Shown: in pieces, positions 48,203-56,557 of the stretch
Numbering within the stretch: position 1 is the stretch's first letter
How the letters are laid out: the number at the start of each line of letters is the position of its first letter
Origin: Streptomyces sp. CB02261
GTDB lineage: Bacteria; Actinomycetota; Actinomycetes; Streptomycetales; Streptomycetaceae
DNA length: 64,000 nt
Assembly (NCBI RefSeq): GCF_001905665.1
Contig: NZ_LIVX01000007.1
Coordinates: forward strand, 310,001 to 374,000
Direction of reading: 5' to 3'
Notes under the pieces: model-generated
The model's input: only the letters and a program-made list of their open reading frames with translations
Databases searched by the model: none
Told to the model about the DNA's origin: nothing
Program-made: the position numbers and the translations under genes

Positions 48203-48311
48203 GGCGACCACGCTGCCGCAGTCGCCACGGGTCCGGTGGGTGACGCGGCTCGGGTCCACCGTGACGAGTGAACGGCCTCCGTCGGTGGACGGACCGCGAG
48301 CCGTGCGCCCC

Positions 48312-48378
48312 GGCACGATCCGTGCCCCTCCGGTTCCCCGGAGAGGCACGATCCGTGCCCTTCCGGGTTCCCCGGAGA
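48312..48378. promoter_or_regulatory. Two tandem 33/34-bp operator-like boxes with inverted repeats
   Basis: Units 48312-48344 and 48345-48378 are almost identical: GGCACGATCCGTGCC, then a (C/T)TCCGG(G)TTCCCCGGAGA part. In each, GGCAC and GTGCC form a dyad round GATCC. They lie about 95 bases before the YCII gene and about 110 before the divergent lipoprotein gene. A likely cooperative binding site for a repressor or activator; the binder is not known. Confidence 0.75.
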
Positions 48379-48472
48379 AAACTTTCGGGAGCCGTGTCGA
48401 GAACGCGTCGACGGCTCCGTCCCCGCTTCGGACGTGACCAGAATGGGTCGCACCAGAGCGAGGAGAGACACG

Positions 48473-48880
48473 ATGGCCAAGTACCTGCTGCTCAAGCACT
48501 ACCGAGGCGCCCCCGCAGCGGTCAACGACGTGCCCATGGACCAGTGGACCCCGGAGGAGATCTCGGCCCACATGGGATACATGCAGGACTTCGCGGCCCG
48601 GCTGGAGAAGACCGGCGAGTTCGTCGACGGCCAGGCGCTCGCCCCCGAGGGCACCTTCGTCCGCTACGACGGCGAGGGCCGCCCGCCGGTCACCGACGGC
48701 CCCTTCGCCGAGACCAAGGACCTCATCGCCGGCTGGATGGTGATCGACGTCGACAGCTACGAGCGCGCCGTCGAACTGGCCGGGGAACTGTCCGCCGCGC
48801 CCGGAGCGGGCGGCGAGCCGATCCACGAGTGGCTCGAACTCCGTCCCTTCCTCACCGCCCCGCCCACCGTCACCGAGTGA
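48473..48880 (+). CDS. YCII-related (DGPF) protein partner of ECF42
   Basis: A protein of 135 residues: MAKYLLLKHYRGAPAAVNDV, FVDGQALAPEGTFVRYDGEG and the DGPF motif in VTDGPFAETKDLIAGWMVID. DGPF (YCII-like) genes regularly sit beside ECF42 sigma factor genes and are thought to form part of that regulatory module. ATG 48473 with AGGAG upstream. Its stop overlaps the GTG of the sigma-factor gene (GTGA). Confidence 0.92.
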   Translation: MAKYLLLKHYRGAPAAVNDVPMDQWTPEEISAHMGYMQDFAARLEKTGEFVDGQALAPEGTFVRYDGEGRPPVTDGPFAETKDLIAGWMVIDVDSYERAVELAGELSAAPGAGGEPIHEWLELRPFLTAPPTVTE

Positions 48881-50034
48881 CCACGCCGATGGACGAGGCC
48901 CTGCTCCGGAGCCTCACCCCGAGTGTCCTCGGGGTCCTCGTCCGCCGCGGAGCCGACTTCGCGGCGGCCGAGGACGCCGTCCAGGACGCGCTGGTCGAGG
49001 CGGTCCGCGTCTGGCCGGCCGATCCGCCGCGGGACCCGAAGGGCTGGCTGGTCACCGTGGCCTGGCGCAAGTTCCTCGACGCGACCCGTGCGGACACCGC
49101 CCGCCGCCGCCGCGAGGAACGCGTCGACGCCGAGCCGGCGCCCGGCCCCGGGGCGGCGACGGACGACGCACTCCAGCTCTACTTCCTGTGCGCCCACCCG
49201 TCGCTGACGCCGTCGTCTGCGGTCGCCCTCACGCTGCGCGCCGTCGGCGGGCTGACCACCCGCCAGATCGCCCAGGCCTACCTGGTGCCCGAGGCGACCA
49301 TGGCGCAACGGATCAGCCGGGCCAAGCGCACCGTGACCGGCGAACGGTTCGACCGGACCGGGGACGAGGCCACCGTGCTGCGCGTCCTCTACCTGGTCTT
49401 CAACGAGGGCTACTCCGGTGACGTCGACCTCGCCGCCGAAGCCATCCGCCTCACCTGCCGGCTCGCGGCCGCGATCGACCACCCCGAGGTCGCGGGCCTG
49501 CTCGCCCTCATGCTGCTCCACCACGCCCGGCGCGCCGCCCGGACCGCGCCCGACGGCAGCCTGGTGCCGCTCGCCGAGCAGGACCGCGGACGGTGGGACA
49601 CCGGGGCGATCGCCGAGGGCGTCGCGATCCTGCAGGCGGCCCTCGCCCGCGACCGGCTGGGCGAGTTCCAGGCCCAGGCCGCCATCGCGGCGCTGCACGC
49701 CGACGCGCGCACCGCGGAGGAGACCGACTGGGTGCAGATCGTCGAGTGGTTCGACGAACTGGTGCTCCTGACCGACAGCCCGGTCGTCCGGCTCAACCGC
49801 GCGGTGGCCGTCGGCGAGGCCGACGGACCGCGCGCCGGCCTGGCGGCGCTCGCGGAAGTGGACGCGTCGGTGCCCCGCCACACGGCGGTGGCGGCGTACC
49901 TCCACGAGCGCGACGGCGACCTGACGACGGCGGCACGGCTGTACGCCGAGGCGGCCCGGAAGGCGACCCACCTGGCCGAACGCGACCATCTGACGCGCCA
50001 GGCGGCGCGGCTCAACCACCGCCGGGACCGCTGA
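48877..50034 (+). CDS. ECF42-type RNA polymerase sigma factor with SnoaL/TPR-like extension
   Basis: A protein of 385 residues. Sigma region 2 is AAEDAVQDALVEAVRVWPAD, then RDPKGWLVTVAWRKFLDATR; region 4 is RAVGGLTTRQIAQAYLVPEA, then TMAQRISRAKRTVTG. A long C-terminal domain follows (~190 residues, LYLVFNEGYSGDVDLAAEAI, then TCRLAAAIDHPEVAGLLALM and WVQIVEWFDELVLLTDSPVV), the typical ECF42 helical extension that replaces an anti-sigma factor. Coupled to the YCII gene by GTGA. An alternative ATG at 48889 is also in frame. The boxes at 48312-48378 may be its own control region. Confidence 0.93.
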   Translation: MTTPMDEALLRSLTPSVLGVLVRRGADFAAAEDAVQDALVEAVRVWPADPPRDPKGWLVTVAWRKFLDATRADTARRRREERVDAEPAPGPGAATDDALQLYFLCAHPSLTPSSAVALTLRAVGGLTTRQIAQAYLVPEATMAQRISRAKRTVTGERFDRTGDEATVLRVLYLVFNEGYSGDVDLAAEAIRLTCRLAAAIDHPEVAGLLALMLLHHARRAARTAPDGSLVPLAEQDRGRWDTGAIAEGVAILQAALARDRLGEFQAQAAIAALHADARTAEETDWVQIVEWFDELVLLTDSPVVRLNRAVAVGEADGPRAGLAALAEVDASVPRHTAVAAYLHERDGDLTTAARLYAEAARKATHLAERDHLTRQAARLNHRRDR

Positions 50035-50148
50035 CGGCGGTGCTGGACGCGGCGGTCTCGTCGGCGGTGTCGACCGGTCGGCCGCCGGGCGAGGCGCCGT
50101 CGACACGGGTGCACCCGGGACGCACACTCTTCCGTGGAGGTGACGCAC

Positions 50149-50970
50149 GTGGCGGAATCGGTGGAGATGCGGGCTCAGGTCCGCGAGACGTACGGGCCGG
50201 CCGACCTCAGTTCGGTCCCCGTGTTCGCCGGAGGGTTCATCAACTTCGGTTACTGGCGGTCGATCGATCTCGCCGGGCCGCTCTCGGTCGACGATCGCGT
50301 CCGCAGTCAGGAGGACCTGTACCGGCACGTGCTCGACGCCGCGGGCCCGCTCACCGGCCGGCATCTGCTCGAGGTCGGTTGCGGGCTCGGCGTCGGCTGT
50401 GCGCTGGCCGTACGCGAGTACCGGCCGGAGCACGTGACCGGCATGGACATCCATCCGCAGCAGCTGGACCGCGCCAGGAACGCCAACGCCGCTCTGCTGG
50501 ACGCGTCCCCGCCGCGGCTCCGGTTCGTCCGGGGCGCCGCGGAGGGCATGCCGTTCGACGACGCCGCGTTCGACCGCGTCCACAGCGTCGAGGCCGCCCA
50601 GCACTTCGACGACCTGGCCGCCTTCGCCCGCGAGACCGCGCGGGTCCTGCGGCCCGGCGGGCGGGTGGTGGTCGCGAGCTTCTTCACTCCGGACGACGAC
50701 CCGGGCCGCGGCACCCGGCTCGCGGACCTGCTCGACTCGTTCGCCGACGGCCTGGACATCGCCCGTCCCGTCGGCCGTCTGACCGAGGCGTTCACCCGGG
50801 CCGGCCTGACGGACGCGCGGGCCACCTCCGTCGGCCCGGAGGTGTGGGAGGGCTGGGACCGCTGGCTCTCGGACCAGTGGGCGCCGGGCACCTGGCCGCG
50901 CAACTTCCTGAAGGCCTATCAGGAGGGCAGCCTCGACTACTACGTCGTCACGGCCAACCGTGCCGTGTGA
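50149..50970 (+). CDS. Class I SAM-dependent methyltransferase (small-molecule type)
   Basis: A protein of 273 residues: FAGGFINFGYWRS, the motif I LLEVGCGLGVGCALAVREY, VTGMDIHPQQLDRARNANAA, FVRGAAEGMPFDDAAFDRVH, SVEAAQHFDDLAAFARETAR and VLRPGGRVVVASFF. The ubiE/gamma-tocopherol type fold, with no C-terminal extra domain. Substrate unknown; neighbours do not suggest one. GTG at 50149 chosen because GGAGGTGA lies 5 bases upstream; an in-frame GTG at 50134 would place the Shine-Dalgarno within the gene. Same strand as the ECF42 gene, 114 bases on. Confidence 0.9.
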   Translation: MAESVEMRAQVRETYGPADLSSVPVFAGGFINFGYWRSIDLAGPLSVDDRVRSQEDLYRHVLDAAGPLTGRHLLEVGCGLGVGCALAVREYRPEHVTGMDIHPQQLDRARNANAALLDASPPRLRFVRGAAEGMPFDDAAFDRVHSVEAAQHFDDLAAFARETARVLRPGGRVVVASFFTPDDDPGRGTRLADLLDSFADGLDIARPVGRLTEAFTRAGLTDARATSVGPEVWEGWDRWLSDQWAPGTWPRNFLKAYQEGSLDYYVVTANRAV

Positions 50971-51271
50971 CCGGCATCACGCGCCGCGGTCGTGATGGGT
51001 GGGACGGCCAGCTGCACCCCTTCCGTCCGTGGTCGGCACGTCCAACGCGCCACGGCGAGCGGCGCCTTCGGCCGTACCACGTGCAGGGGTGAACTCCCCG
51101 CGTGCGAGGCCGACGCGGTCCCCGCGAAAGCCACCTGATCCGGCGGCTCTCCCGAACGCGTACGCCCGCGGCCGGGGCGGTACGGGCCGTCGTCCTGCGC
51201 GGCCGGGCTGCGATCGGGGCCGGGGGCGGGCAGGATCGGTTCCATGGGGGCCTGAAGGGAGTGGTGGGCCG
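50971..51271. other. Gene-free stretch between methyltransferase and hypothetical gene
   Basis: About 300 bases; frames here give Arg/Pro-rich nonsense with no family features. No repeats or hairpins stood out. Confidence 0.5.
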
Positions 51272-51640
51272 ATGCCGACGGGGTCGCAGCCGGAGCGCAC
51301 GCCCGACGGGCGCTACATCGTCGTCGACGGCCGCCGGTGGCGTGCCACCGACCCCGACATCCCTCCGGAGCCCGCCGGGCGGCTGCGCGCCCACCTGATG
51401 GCGGCGCGCCGTGGCGTGGCGGCGGCGCGGCGGAAGGACGACACGGGGGCCGAGCGGGCGGCACGTGCGCGCGTACACAGGGCGAAGGTCGCTCTCGGCG
51501 AGCGCGGGGACCCGTGGTGGGACCAGAGCCCGACCGAGCGGACGGCCCGCTGGCGCGACGGGCTGAAGGCCCTCGACGAGGCCGAGAGCGCCGATGCCGC
51601 CGAGGCGGACCAGCCTGCCGAGGCCGACGGCGACGGGTGA
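51272..51640 (+). CDS. Conserved hypothetical protein of Actinomycetota
   Basis: A protein of 122 residues with PDGRYIVVDGRRWRATDPDI near its start, a helical, Arg/Ala-rich middle and the Trp-rich stretch RGDPWWDQSPTERTARWRDG, ending in an acidic tail. Short proteins with this DGRxW-type opening are widespread in actinobacteria and have no known function. ATG at 51272 with AGGGAG about 14 bases upstream. Convergent with the nuclease-like gene 25 bases later. Confidence 0.75.
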   Translation: MPTGSQPERTPDGRYIVVDGRRWRATDPDIPPEPAGRLRAHLMAARRGVAAARRKDDTGAERAARARVHRAKVALGERGDPWWDQSPTERTARWRDGLKALDEAESADAAEADQPAEADGDG

Positions 51641-51664
51641 CCGGCGGGCGGGGGAGGGGCGGGT

Positions 51665-52405
51665 TCAGGCGACCGGGGTCGTCGGATCAGGGGCGAGCGC
51701 GTCCCACGGGGCCGGCGCGAGCTGGTCCGTCCACGCCGCCAGCGCCTCACCGTCCACGCAGATGATTCCGCAGGTGGCGGCGTACTCGGTGGCGGGCGCG
51801 GTGAACGAGCTGGTGGTCACGACGACGGCCACGTCCGCCTCGTGGATGGTGAAGCAGGTGCCGCCGAACCTCTGCAGATCCTGGGAGCCGACCCGGTTGT
51901 CCTCCGCGTAGTGCTTGCACTGGAGCACCACCCGCCGGCCGTCCATGGTCACCGCGACCACGTCGGCGCCCAGGTCGCCCGCTCCGCCGACCACCTCCAC
52001 CGCGGTGCAGCCGTCCCGCGCGCAGAGCGCGGCGACCGCGTGCTCAAAGCCGTCGGCGTCGACCGCCGCGTGATCCAGAGCCTCGGCCCCGACATCGGGG
52101 ACGTCCAGGACGGGGGCCGACTCCTCCGGGACACCGGCGAGACGCGTGACCCCGCGGTTCCGGACCGGCACCCTGCCGTGCCTGGTCACCGCCAGCCCGA
52201 CGGCGAGGACACCCAGGGCGGCGATCGCCACGAGAACCGCGGCCGGCACCCCCGATCGGCGGTCCCCCGCCACTTCGGCCGTCTTGAGGAAGAGGGCCAG
52301 ACCGCCCGCGCATATCCCTATGAGTCCGACCGCCAGCACCAGATCGCGCCACACGCGCGCACGCGGGCGCGTGGCCCCACCCCTGACCTCCCGGGTCGCC
52401 TTCAT
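51665..52405 (-). CDS. Membrane-anchored Mrr/restriction-endonuclease-like protein
   Basis: A protein of 246 residues. Two membrane helices lie in the first ~75 residues (DLVLAVGLIGICAGGLALFL, AAVLVAIAALGVLAVGLA). A cytosolic linker leads to a C-terminal Mrr-type PD-(D/E)xK domain: GFEHAVAALCARDGCTAVEV, GGAGDLGADVVAVTMDGRRV, VLQCKHY (catalytic D...QxK) and DVAVVVTTSSFTAPATEYAA. Family nucleases cleave modified or foreign DNA; the membrane anchor hints at action near the cell boundary or against incoming DNA. Stop at 51665, ATG at 52405. No methyltransferase partner is near, consistent with an Mrr-type system. Confidence 0.88.
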   Translation of the reverse strand: MKATREVRGGATRPRARVWRDLVLAVGLIGICAGGLALFLKTAEVAGDRRSGVPAAVLVAIAALGVLAVGLAVTRHGRVPVRNRGVTRLAGVPEESAPVLDVPDVGAEALDHAAVDADGFEHAVAALCARDGCTAVEVVGGAGDLGADVVAVTMDGRRVVLQCKHYAEDNRVGSQDLQRFGGTCFTIHEADVAVVVTTSSFTAPATEYAATCGIICVDGEALAAWTDQLAPAPWDALAPDPTTPVA

Positions 52406-52677
52406 CCGGGCCCTCCCCTCGCTGCTCGACGGCTCACGCACGCCGAGGCCCCGACCCGGAGGGGTGTGGGGCGGTGTCGCTCCCGGTCCGCGGTCGGTGC
52501 CGCGGCGTCCCCTCCGAGAAGTCGATGTTCCCGACGGACGCCGCCTATCCGTGAACGCGCCCTCGAAACCTGACCGGGAGGAGCCGGCCGGCCTCCGCCA
52601 CTCCGCGCGCATCCGGATCCCGCCGTGGTGAGAATAGCCAGGGGCGCCCGTTCTGCCCCTTTCCTCACGGAGGCGAC

Positions 52678-53601
52678 ATGTCACGCTCATGGGATCTGCA
52701 GGGACGCACCGCTGTCGTGACGGGTGCGGCACGGGGTCTCGGCGAGGGCCTGGCCCGCCGGCTCTCGGCCCGCGGGATGCGGGTGGCCCTCCTGGGCCGT
52801 GAGGCCGCCACCCTGACGGCGGTGGCCACGACACTCGACACGGAGAGCCACGTCTTCGAGGTCGACATCACCGACGACGACGCCATGAGCCGGGCCGCCG
52901 ACGAGGTCGTACGGCACCTCGGCGCCCCCTCGGTCGTCATCGCCAACGCCGGCGTCGCCGCGGGAGGTCCCTTCGAGACCTCCGCCCCGGCCACCTGGCG
53001 CCGTGTCATCGAGGTCAACCTCATCGGCAGCGCCGTGACCGCGCGGTCCTTCCTCCCCGGCCTGCGGGCCACCCACGGCTACTTCCTCCAGGTCGCCTCC
53101 ACGGCGGCCTTCGGCGCCGCCCCCATGATGAGCGCCTACTGCGCCTCCAAGGCGGGCGCCGAGTCCTTCGCCCGCTCCCTCCGCCCCGAGGTGGCCGGCC
53201 TCGGCGTCGCGGTCGGCGTCGCCTACCTGCACTGGACCGACACCGACATGATCCGTGACGTCGACCGCCACACGGTGCTCCGGGAGCTGCGCGCGCACAT
53301 GCCCGCCCCCGCCCGGCGCGTCTACCCGGTGGACCAGGTCGCCGCCTGGATCGAGCACGGGGTGGTACGCCGTCGCGCGTCGGTCTACGCGCCGCCGTGG
53401 CTGCGCCTCGCCCAGGCGGGACGCCCGCTCTATCCCGTCCTGGTCGACCTGATGTCCCGACGGTCGCTGCCGCGGCTCATGCGGGAACACCCGCTCGACC
53501 AGACGGGCCTCCTGGGTCACGGCGGGCGCCTGGAGGAGCGGTCGCTCGGCCTCTCCGGCACGGAACGGGGCCGTGACGGGCGCGACGGCGGCGGGCCGTG
53601 A
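52678..53601 (+). CDS. Short-chain dehydrogenase/reductase (SDR)
   Basis: A protein of 307 residues: cofactor loop AVVTGAARGLGEGLARRLSA (TGxxxGxG), DITDDDAMSRAADEV, VIANAGVAAGGPFE (NAG), the active site AYCASKAGAESFARSL (YxxxK) with preceding Ser, and HWTDTDMI. The catalytic residues are complete and the C-terminal extension is ~50 residues long. NAD(P)-dependent oxidoreductase; substrate unknown. ATG at 52678 with GGAG 5-8 bases upstream. Confidence 0.92.
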   Translation: MSRSWDLQGRTAVVTGAARGLGEGLARRLSARGMRVALLGREAATLTAVATTLDTESHVFEVDITDDDAMSRAADEVVRHLGAPSVVIANAGVAAGGPFETSAPATWRRVIEVNLIGSAVTARSFLPGLRATHGYFLQVASTAAFGAAPMMSAYCASKAGAESFARSLRPEVAGLGVAVGVAYLHWTDTDMIRDVDRHTVLRELRAHMPAPARRVYPVDQVAAWIEHGVVRRRASVYAPPWLRLAQAGRPLYPVLVDLMSRRSLPRLMREHPLDQTGLLGHGGRLEERSLGLSGTERGRDGRDGGGP

Positions 53602-53717
53602 AGAAATATGCCGCCGACCCCATCCGCGGACCCTTCGGGTGCCGAAGCACTCCTTGAGAGGACAACCGACACACGGCCGGCGGCCGCTGGGCGTCCGGCC
53701 GATCGAAGGAGCACCTC

Positions 53718-54296
53718 ATGAACACCACGCTGACCCGGCGTCGCGTCTCCGCCGCCCTGGCCGGCGCGGCCCTCACGGTCTCGCTGGGAGCCCTCGCCCT
53801 GCCGGCGTCGGCCGCCGAGGGCGGCGGCACGTTCGGCGCCGGATGCGCCGCGGTGCCGAAGGAGGGCGCCGGCTCGCTCGACGACATGGCGGACGACCCG
53901 GTCGCCACGGCGGCCTCGAAGAACCCCGCCCTGTCCACGCTCGTCACCGCGGTCCAGAAGGCCGGACTGGTCGACACCCTCAACAACGCGAAGGACGTCA
54001 CCGTCTTCGCACCCACGAACGACGCCTTCGCCAAGATTCCGAAGGCCGATCTGGACAAGGTCCTCGCCGACAAGGAGATGCTCACCAAGATCCTCACCTA
54101 CCACGTGGTCGACGAACCGGTGGACAAGGCCGACCTCGCGGACGGATCGTTCAAGACCCTGGAAGGCGGCACGCTGACCACGGACGGGTCCGGAGACGCG
54201 TACAAGGTGAACGACTCCGCCACCATCGTCTGCGGCGACGTGCAGACCTCCAACGCGACCGTGCACATCATCGACACCGTCCTCATGCCGAAGTGA
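53718..54296 (+). CDS. Secreted fasciclin (FAS1) domain protein
   Basis: A protein of 192 residues: an N-terminal signal peptide with basic start and ALA-type cut near residue 32 (RRRVSAALAGAALTVSLGAL, then ALPASAAEGG). A single FAS1 domain follows (VFAPTNDAFAKIPKADLDKV, LTKILTYHVVDEPVDKADLA, ATVHIIDTVLMPK). FAS1 domains mediate adhesion or ligand binding outside the cell. ATG at 53718 with GAAGGAG upstream. Ends at a hairpin shared with the convergent antiporter gene. Confidence 0.93.
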   Translation: MNTTLTRRRVSAALAGAALTVSLGALALPASAAEGGGTFGAGCAAVPKEGAGSLDDMADDPVATAASKNPALSTLVTAVQKAGLVDTLNNAKDVTVFAPTNDAFAKIPKADLDKVLADKEMLTKILTYHVVDEPVDKADLADGSFKTLEGGTLTTDGSGDAYKVNDSATIVCGDVQTSNATVHIIDTVLMPK

Positions 54297-54307
54297 GGGA
54301 CGCTCCA

Positions 54308-54341
54308 GGCCCGGGACCCGGCCACGGCCCCGCCCCGGGCC
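54308..54341. terminator. Hairpin between fasciclin and antiporter genes
   Basis: GGCCCGGG (54308-54315) pairs with CCCGGGCC (54334-54341), loop 18 nt, 12 bases after the fasciclin stop and before the convergent antiporter stop. The stem is short but GC-only. Confidence 0.65.
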
Positions 54342-54356
54342 CGTCACCCGCTCCCC

Positions 54357-55655
54357 TCACGGAGGCGCGGGCGAGGAGCGGCGCAGCCGGTCGAGGCGCC
54401 GGATGACAGGAGTCGCGGCGGCGCCGTGGACGACCACGGAGAGCAGCACGGTGAAGGCGACCACCGACCACAGCTGACGCGCGTGCGGTGCGAAGGCCTC
54501 GGTGTGGCCGAGGGCGTACGCGAGGTAGAACAGCGAGCCGATGCCGCGGATGCCGAAGAAGGCGGTGACCTTCTTCTCCTTCGGCCCCGCCGCGAAGCCG
54601 ACCAGGCCGAGCCACCCCGCGGCCGGTCGGACGACGAGGACCAGCAGGACGGCGAGGAGCGCTCCCTGCCAGGTGAGGTCCTCCAGGCCGACGGCCACGA
54701 GGAATCCGCCGAGAAGGAAGAGCAGGCACACCGTGAGCAGCCGTTCGATCTGCTCGGTGAACTCGTGCAGCACGCGGTGGTAGCCGTGGCTGCGCTCGGC
54801 CGCCCGGATGGTGCAGGCCGTCACGAACACGGCGAGGAAGCCGTAGCCGTGCAGGAGTTCGGCCGCTCCGTACGCCAAGAACGTGGCCCCCAGGGCGACG
54901 AACCCCTCCATGTGCTCCGACAGCCGCAGCGCGTCCGTCCGCGCGCGGAAGAACATCAGGCCGAGCAGGCGTCCGGCCACGAGCCCCACCACCACCCCGG
55001 CCGTGACCTTGCCCAGGACGTCGACGAGCAGCCACTGTCCGATCCAGTCCGCCGACCATCCGTCGCCGGCCGCGGCGGCGAGCGCGAGGGCGGCCAGGAC
55101 GAACGGGAAGGCGAGTCCGTCGTTCAGTCCGGCTTCGGCGGTGAGCGTGAACCGGACCTCGTCCTCGTCGTTCTCCGCGTCCGTGGGCTCTCCCACGCGC
55201 ACCTCGGCCGCCAGGACGGGGTCGGTCGGTGCGAGCACCGCGGCGACGAGCAGCGCGAGCGCGGGCGGCCAGTCGAGCAGGAGGGCGGCGATGAGCGCCG
55301 TCCCGGCGATGGTCAGGGGCAGGCTGATGCCGAGAAGGCGCCAGGGCCCGCCCCACGCACGCCGGCCGAAGGGCCGGTTGAGGGCGAGACCGGCCCCCAT
55401 CAGCGACACGATCACGCACAGCTCGGTCACGTGCTCGACCCACACCCGGTCGCGCACCGGGTCCACCGTCGGCACGGGCAGCGGCAGCGCGGCCACGGCG
55501 GCGCCGGCGGCGAGGAAGACCATGGGCGTCGAGAGAGGCCGCTTGAAGACGAGCCTCGGAACGATGGCCGCGCCGAGCGCGCCCAGGCCCATCGCCAGGT
55601 AGACGGTGTCGGAGAGGATCACCCCGCCCATCCTGTCCGAAACGGCTCCGTCCAT
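54357..55655 (-). CDS. Cation:proton antiporter (CPA1/NhaP type)
   Basis: A protein of 432 residues with about 12 hydrophobic helices: VSLMGAGLALNRPFG, LVAAVLAPTDPVLAAEVRVG (TDP), EAGLNDGLAFPFVLAALALA (ND ion-binding motif) and VTAFFGIRGIGSLFYLAYAL. These residues are the marks of CPA1 Na+/H+ or K+/H+ antiporters; the role would be pH and salt homeostasis. The ATG at 55655 gives the longest form; an internal ATG at 55631 (MGGVILSD) is as likely, as neither has a strong Shine-Dalgarno. Confidence 0.93.
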   Translation of the reverse strand: MDGAVSDRMGGVILSDTVYLAMGLGALGAAIVPRLVFKRPLSTPMVFLAAGAAVAALPLPVPTVDPVRDRVWVEHVTELCVIVSLMGAGLALNRPFGRRAWGGPWRLLGISLPLTIAGTALIAALLLDWPPALALLVAAVLAPTDPVLAAEVRVGEPTDAENDEDEVRFTLTAEAGLNDGLAFPFVLAALALAAAAGDGWSADWIGQWLLVDVLGKVTAGVVVGLVAGRLLGLMFFRARTDALRLSEHMEGFVALGATFLAYGAAELLHGYGFLAVFVTACTIRAAERSHGYHRVLHEFTEQIERLLTVCLLFLLGGFLVAVGLEDLTWQGALLAVLLVLVVRPAAGWLGLVGFAAGPKEKKVTAFFGIRGIGSLFYLAYALGHTEAFAPHARQLWSVVAFTVLLSVVVHGAAATPVIRRLDRLRRSSPAPP

Positions 55656-55795
55656 GCGTGTGCCGGGGCGGTACGCCGAGTGCGGACCCGGGCTTGGAGG
55701 GCGGGCAGACGGACCGGCACCCGAGTGCGCTCGGGCACGCCGGCTCCTGGTGTCGGTCTACGGCGACGCGGTCGCGGCGCTCCGAAGCGGCTCGC

Positions 55796-56461
55796 TCACC
55801 CGGTGGTGACGCGCGGGGTGACGATCAGAGTGAGGCTGCCGGGGAGGGCGGTGAACGCGCTGTGCATGTCGGTGGCCAGGTCGGCGCGGGTGGGGGTGGA
55901 CGTGCGGGCCGTCCATCGGTCGAGCGCTCGGTGGAAGGCGGCGACCAGCAGGTCCAGGGCGAGTTGCGGCCGCAGGTCGTCGGAGGAGTCGAAGTCGAGC
56001 CGCCGGTGCAGGGTGTCGAGCGCCGTGCGGCTGGTCTCGTGGCAGAACTGAAGCCCGTGCGCCTCCATGGACGGCGTCTCCCCGGCCAGCCGCCGGCTGC
56101 GCAGCACACGGCCGGCCCAGTCCTCCTCCGTCATCCGGTCGAGCGCGGCGACCAGGGTCTCCTGGAGCAGCTCCACCAGGGGGCGCCCGACGGGTTCGCG
56201 GGTCTCCAGCTCGTCGAGGAACGTCCGCCACAAGTCCTGTGTCGGCGCCATGGCCACGTCCTCCTTGCTGGCGAAGTAGCGGAAGAACGTGCGCTTCGAG
56301 ACGTCCACCGCGTCGCACAGCTCGTCGAGGGTCACCCCGCCGAAGCCGCGCGAGGTGAACAGCTCCAGGGCGGTGTCGATCAGAGCCTGACGGGTGCGCA
56401 GCTTCTTGCGCTCCCGCAGCGGGAGCCGGCTGGGGTCGGTCGACGGAAGCTCAGCGGTCAT
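55796..56461 (-). CDS. TetR-family regulator
   Basis: A protein of 221 residues from ATG 56461 (MTAELPSTDPSRLPLRERKK). HTH: ALIDTALELFTSRGFGGVTL, then DELCDAVDVSKRTFFRYFAS, the common AcrR-like form. The C-terminal domain is helical with a W/F-rich stretch. It is divergent from a zinc-type dehydrogenase gene, and a 17-bp palindrome at 56505-56521 lies between them, so it probably represses both itself and that gene. Confidence 0.92.
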   Translation of the reverse strand: MTAELPSTDPSRLPLRERKKLRTRQALIDTALELFTSRGFGGVTLDELCDAVDVSKRTFFRYFASKEDVAMAPTQDLWRTFLDELETREPVGRPLVELLQETLVAALDRMTEEDWAGRVLRSRRLAGETPSMEAHGLQFCHETSRTALDTLHRRLDFDSSDDLRPQLALDLLVAAFHRALDRWTARTSTPTRADLATDMHSAFTALPGSLTLIVTPRVTTG

Positions 56462-56504
56462 GGCCGAGATCGTACCCCGAGAGGCGAGCGCCCCTTGTGC
56501 GCTC

Positions 56505-56521
56505 ATGCCACTCAGTGGCAT
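56505..56521. promoter_or_regulatory. 17-bp palindrome (ATGCCACT-C-AGTGGCAT)
   Basis: Eight-base arms ATGCCACT and AGTGGCAT around a central C are perfectly symmetric, in the 96-bp divergent region between the TetR gene (minus, start 56461) and the dehydrogenase gene (plus, start 56558). A textbook position for the TetR operator. Confidence 0.8.
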
Positions 56522-56557
56522 AACTGGGGTTCTTGATCCTCACCGAAGGGTGCACCC

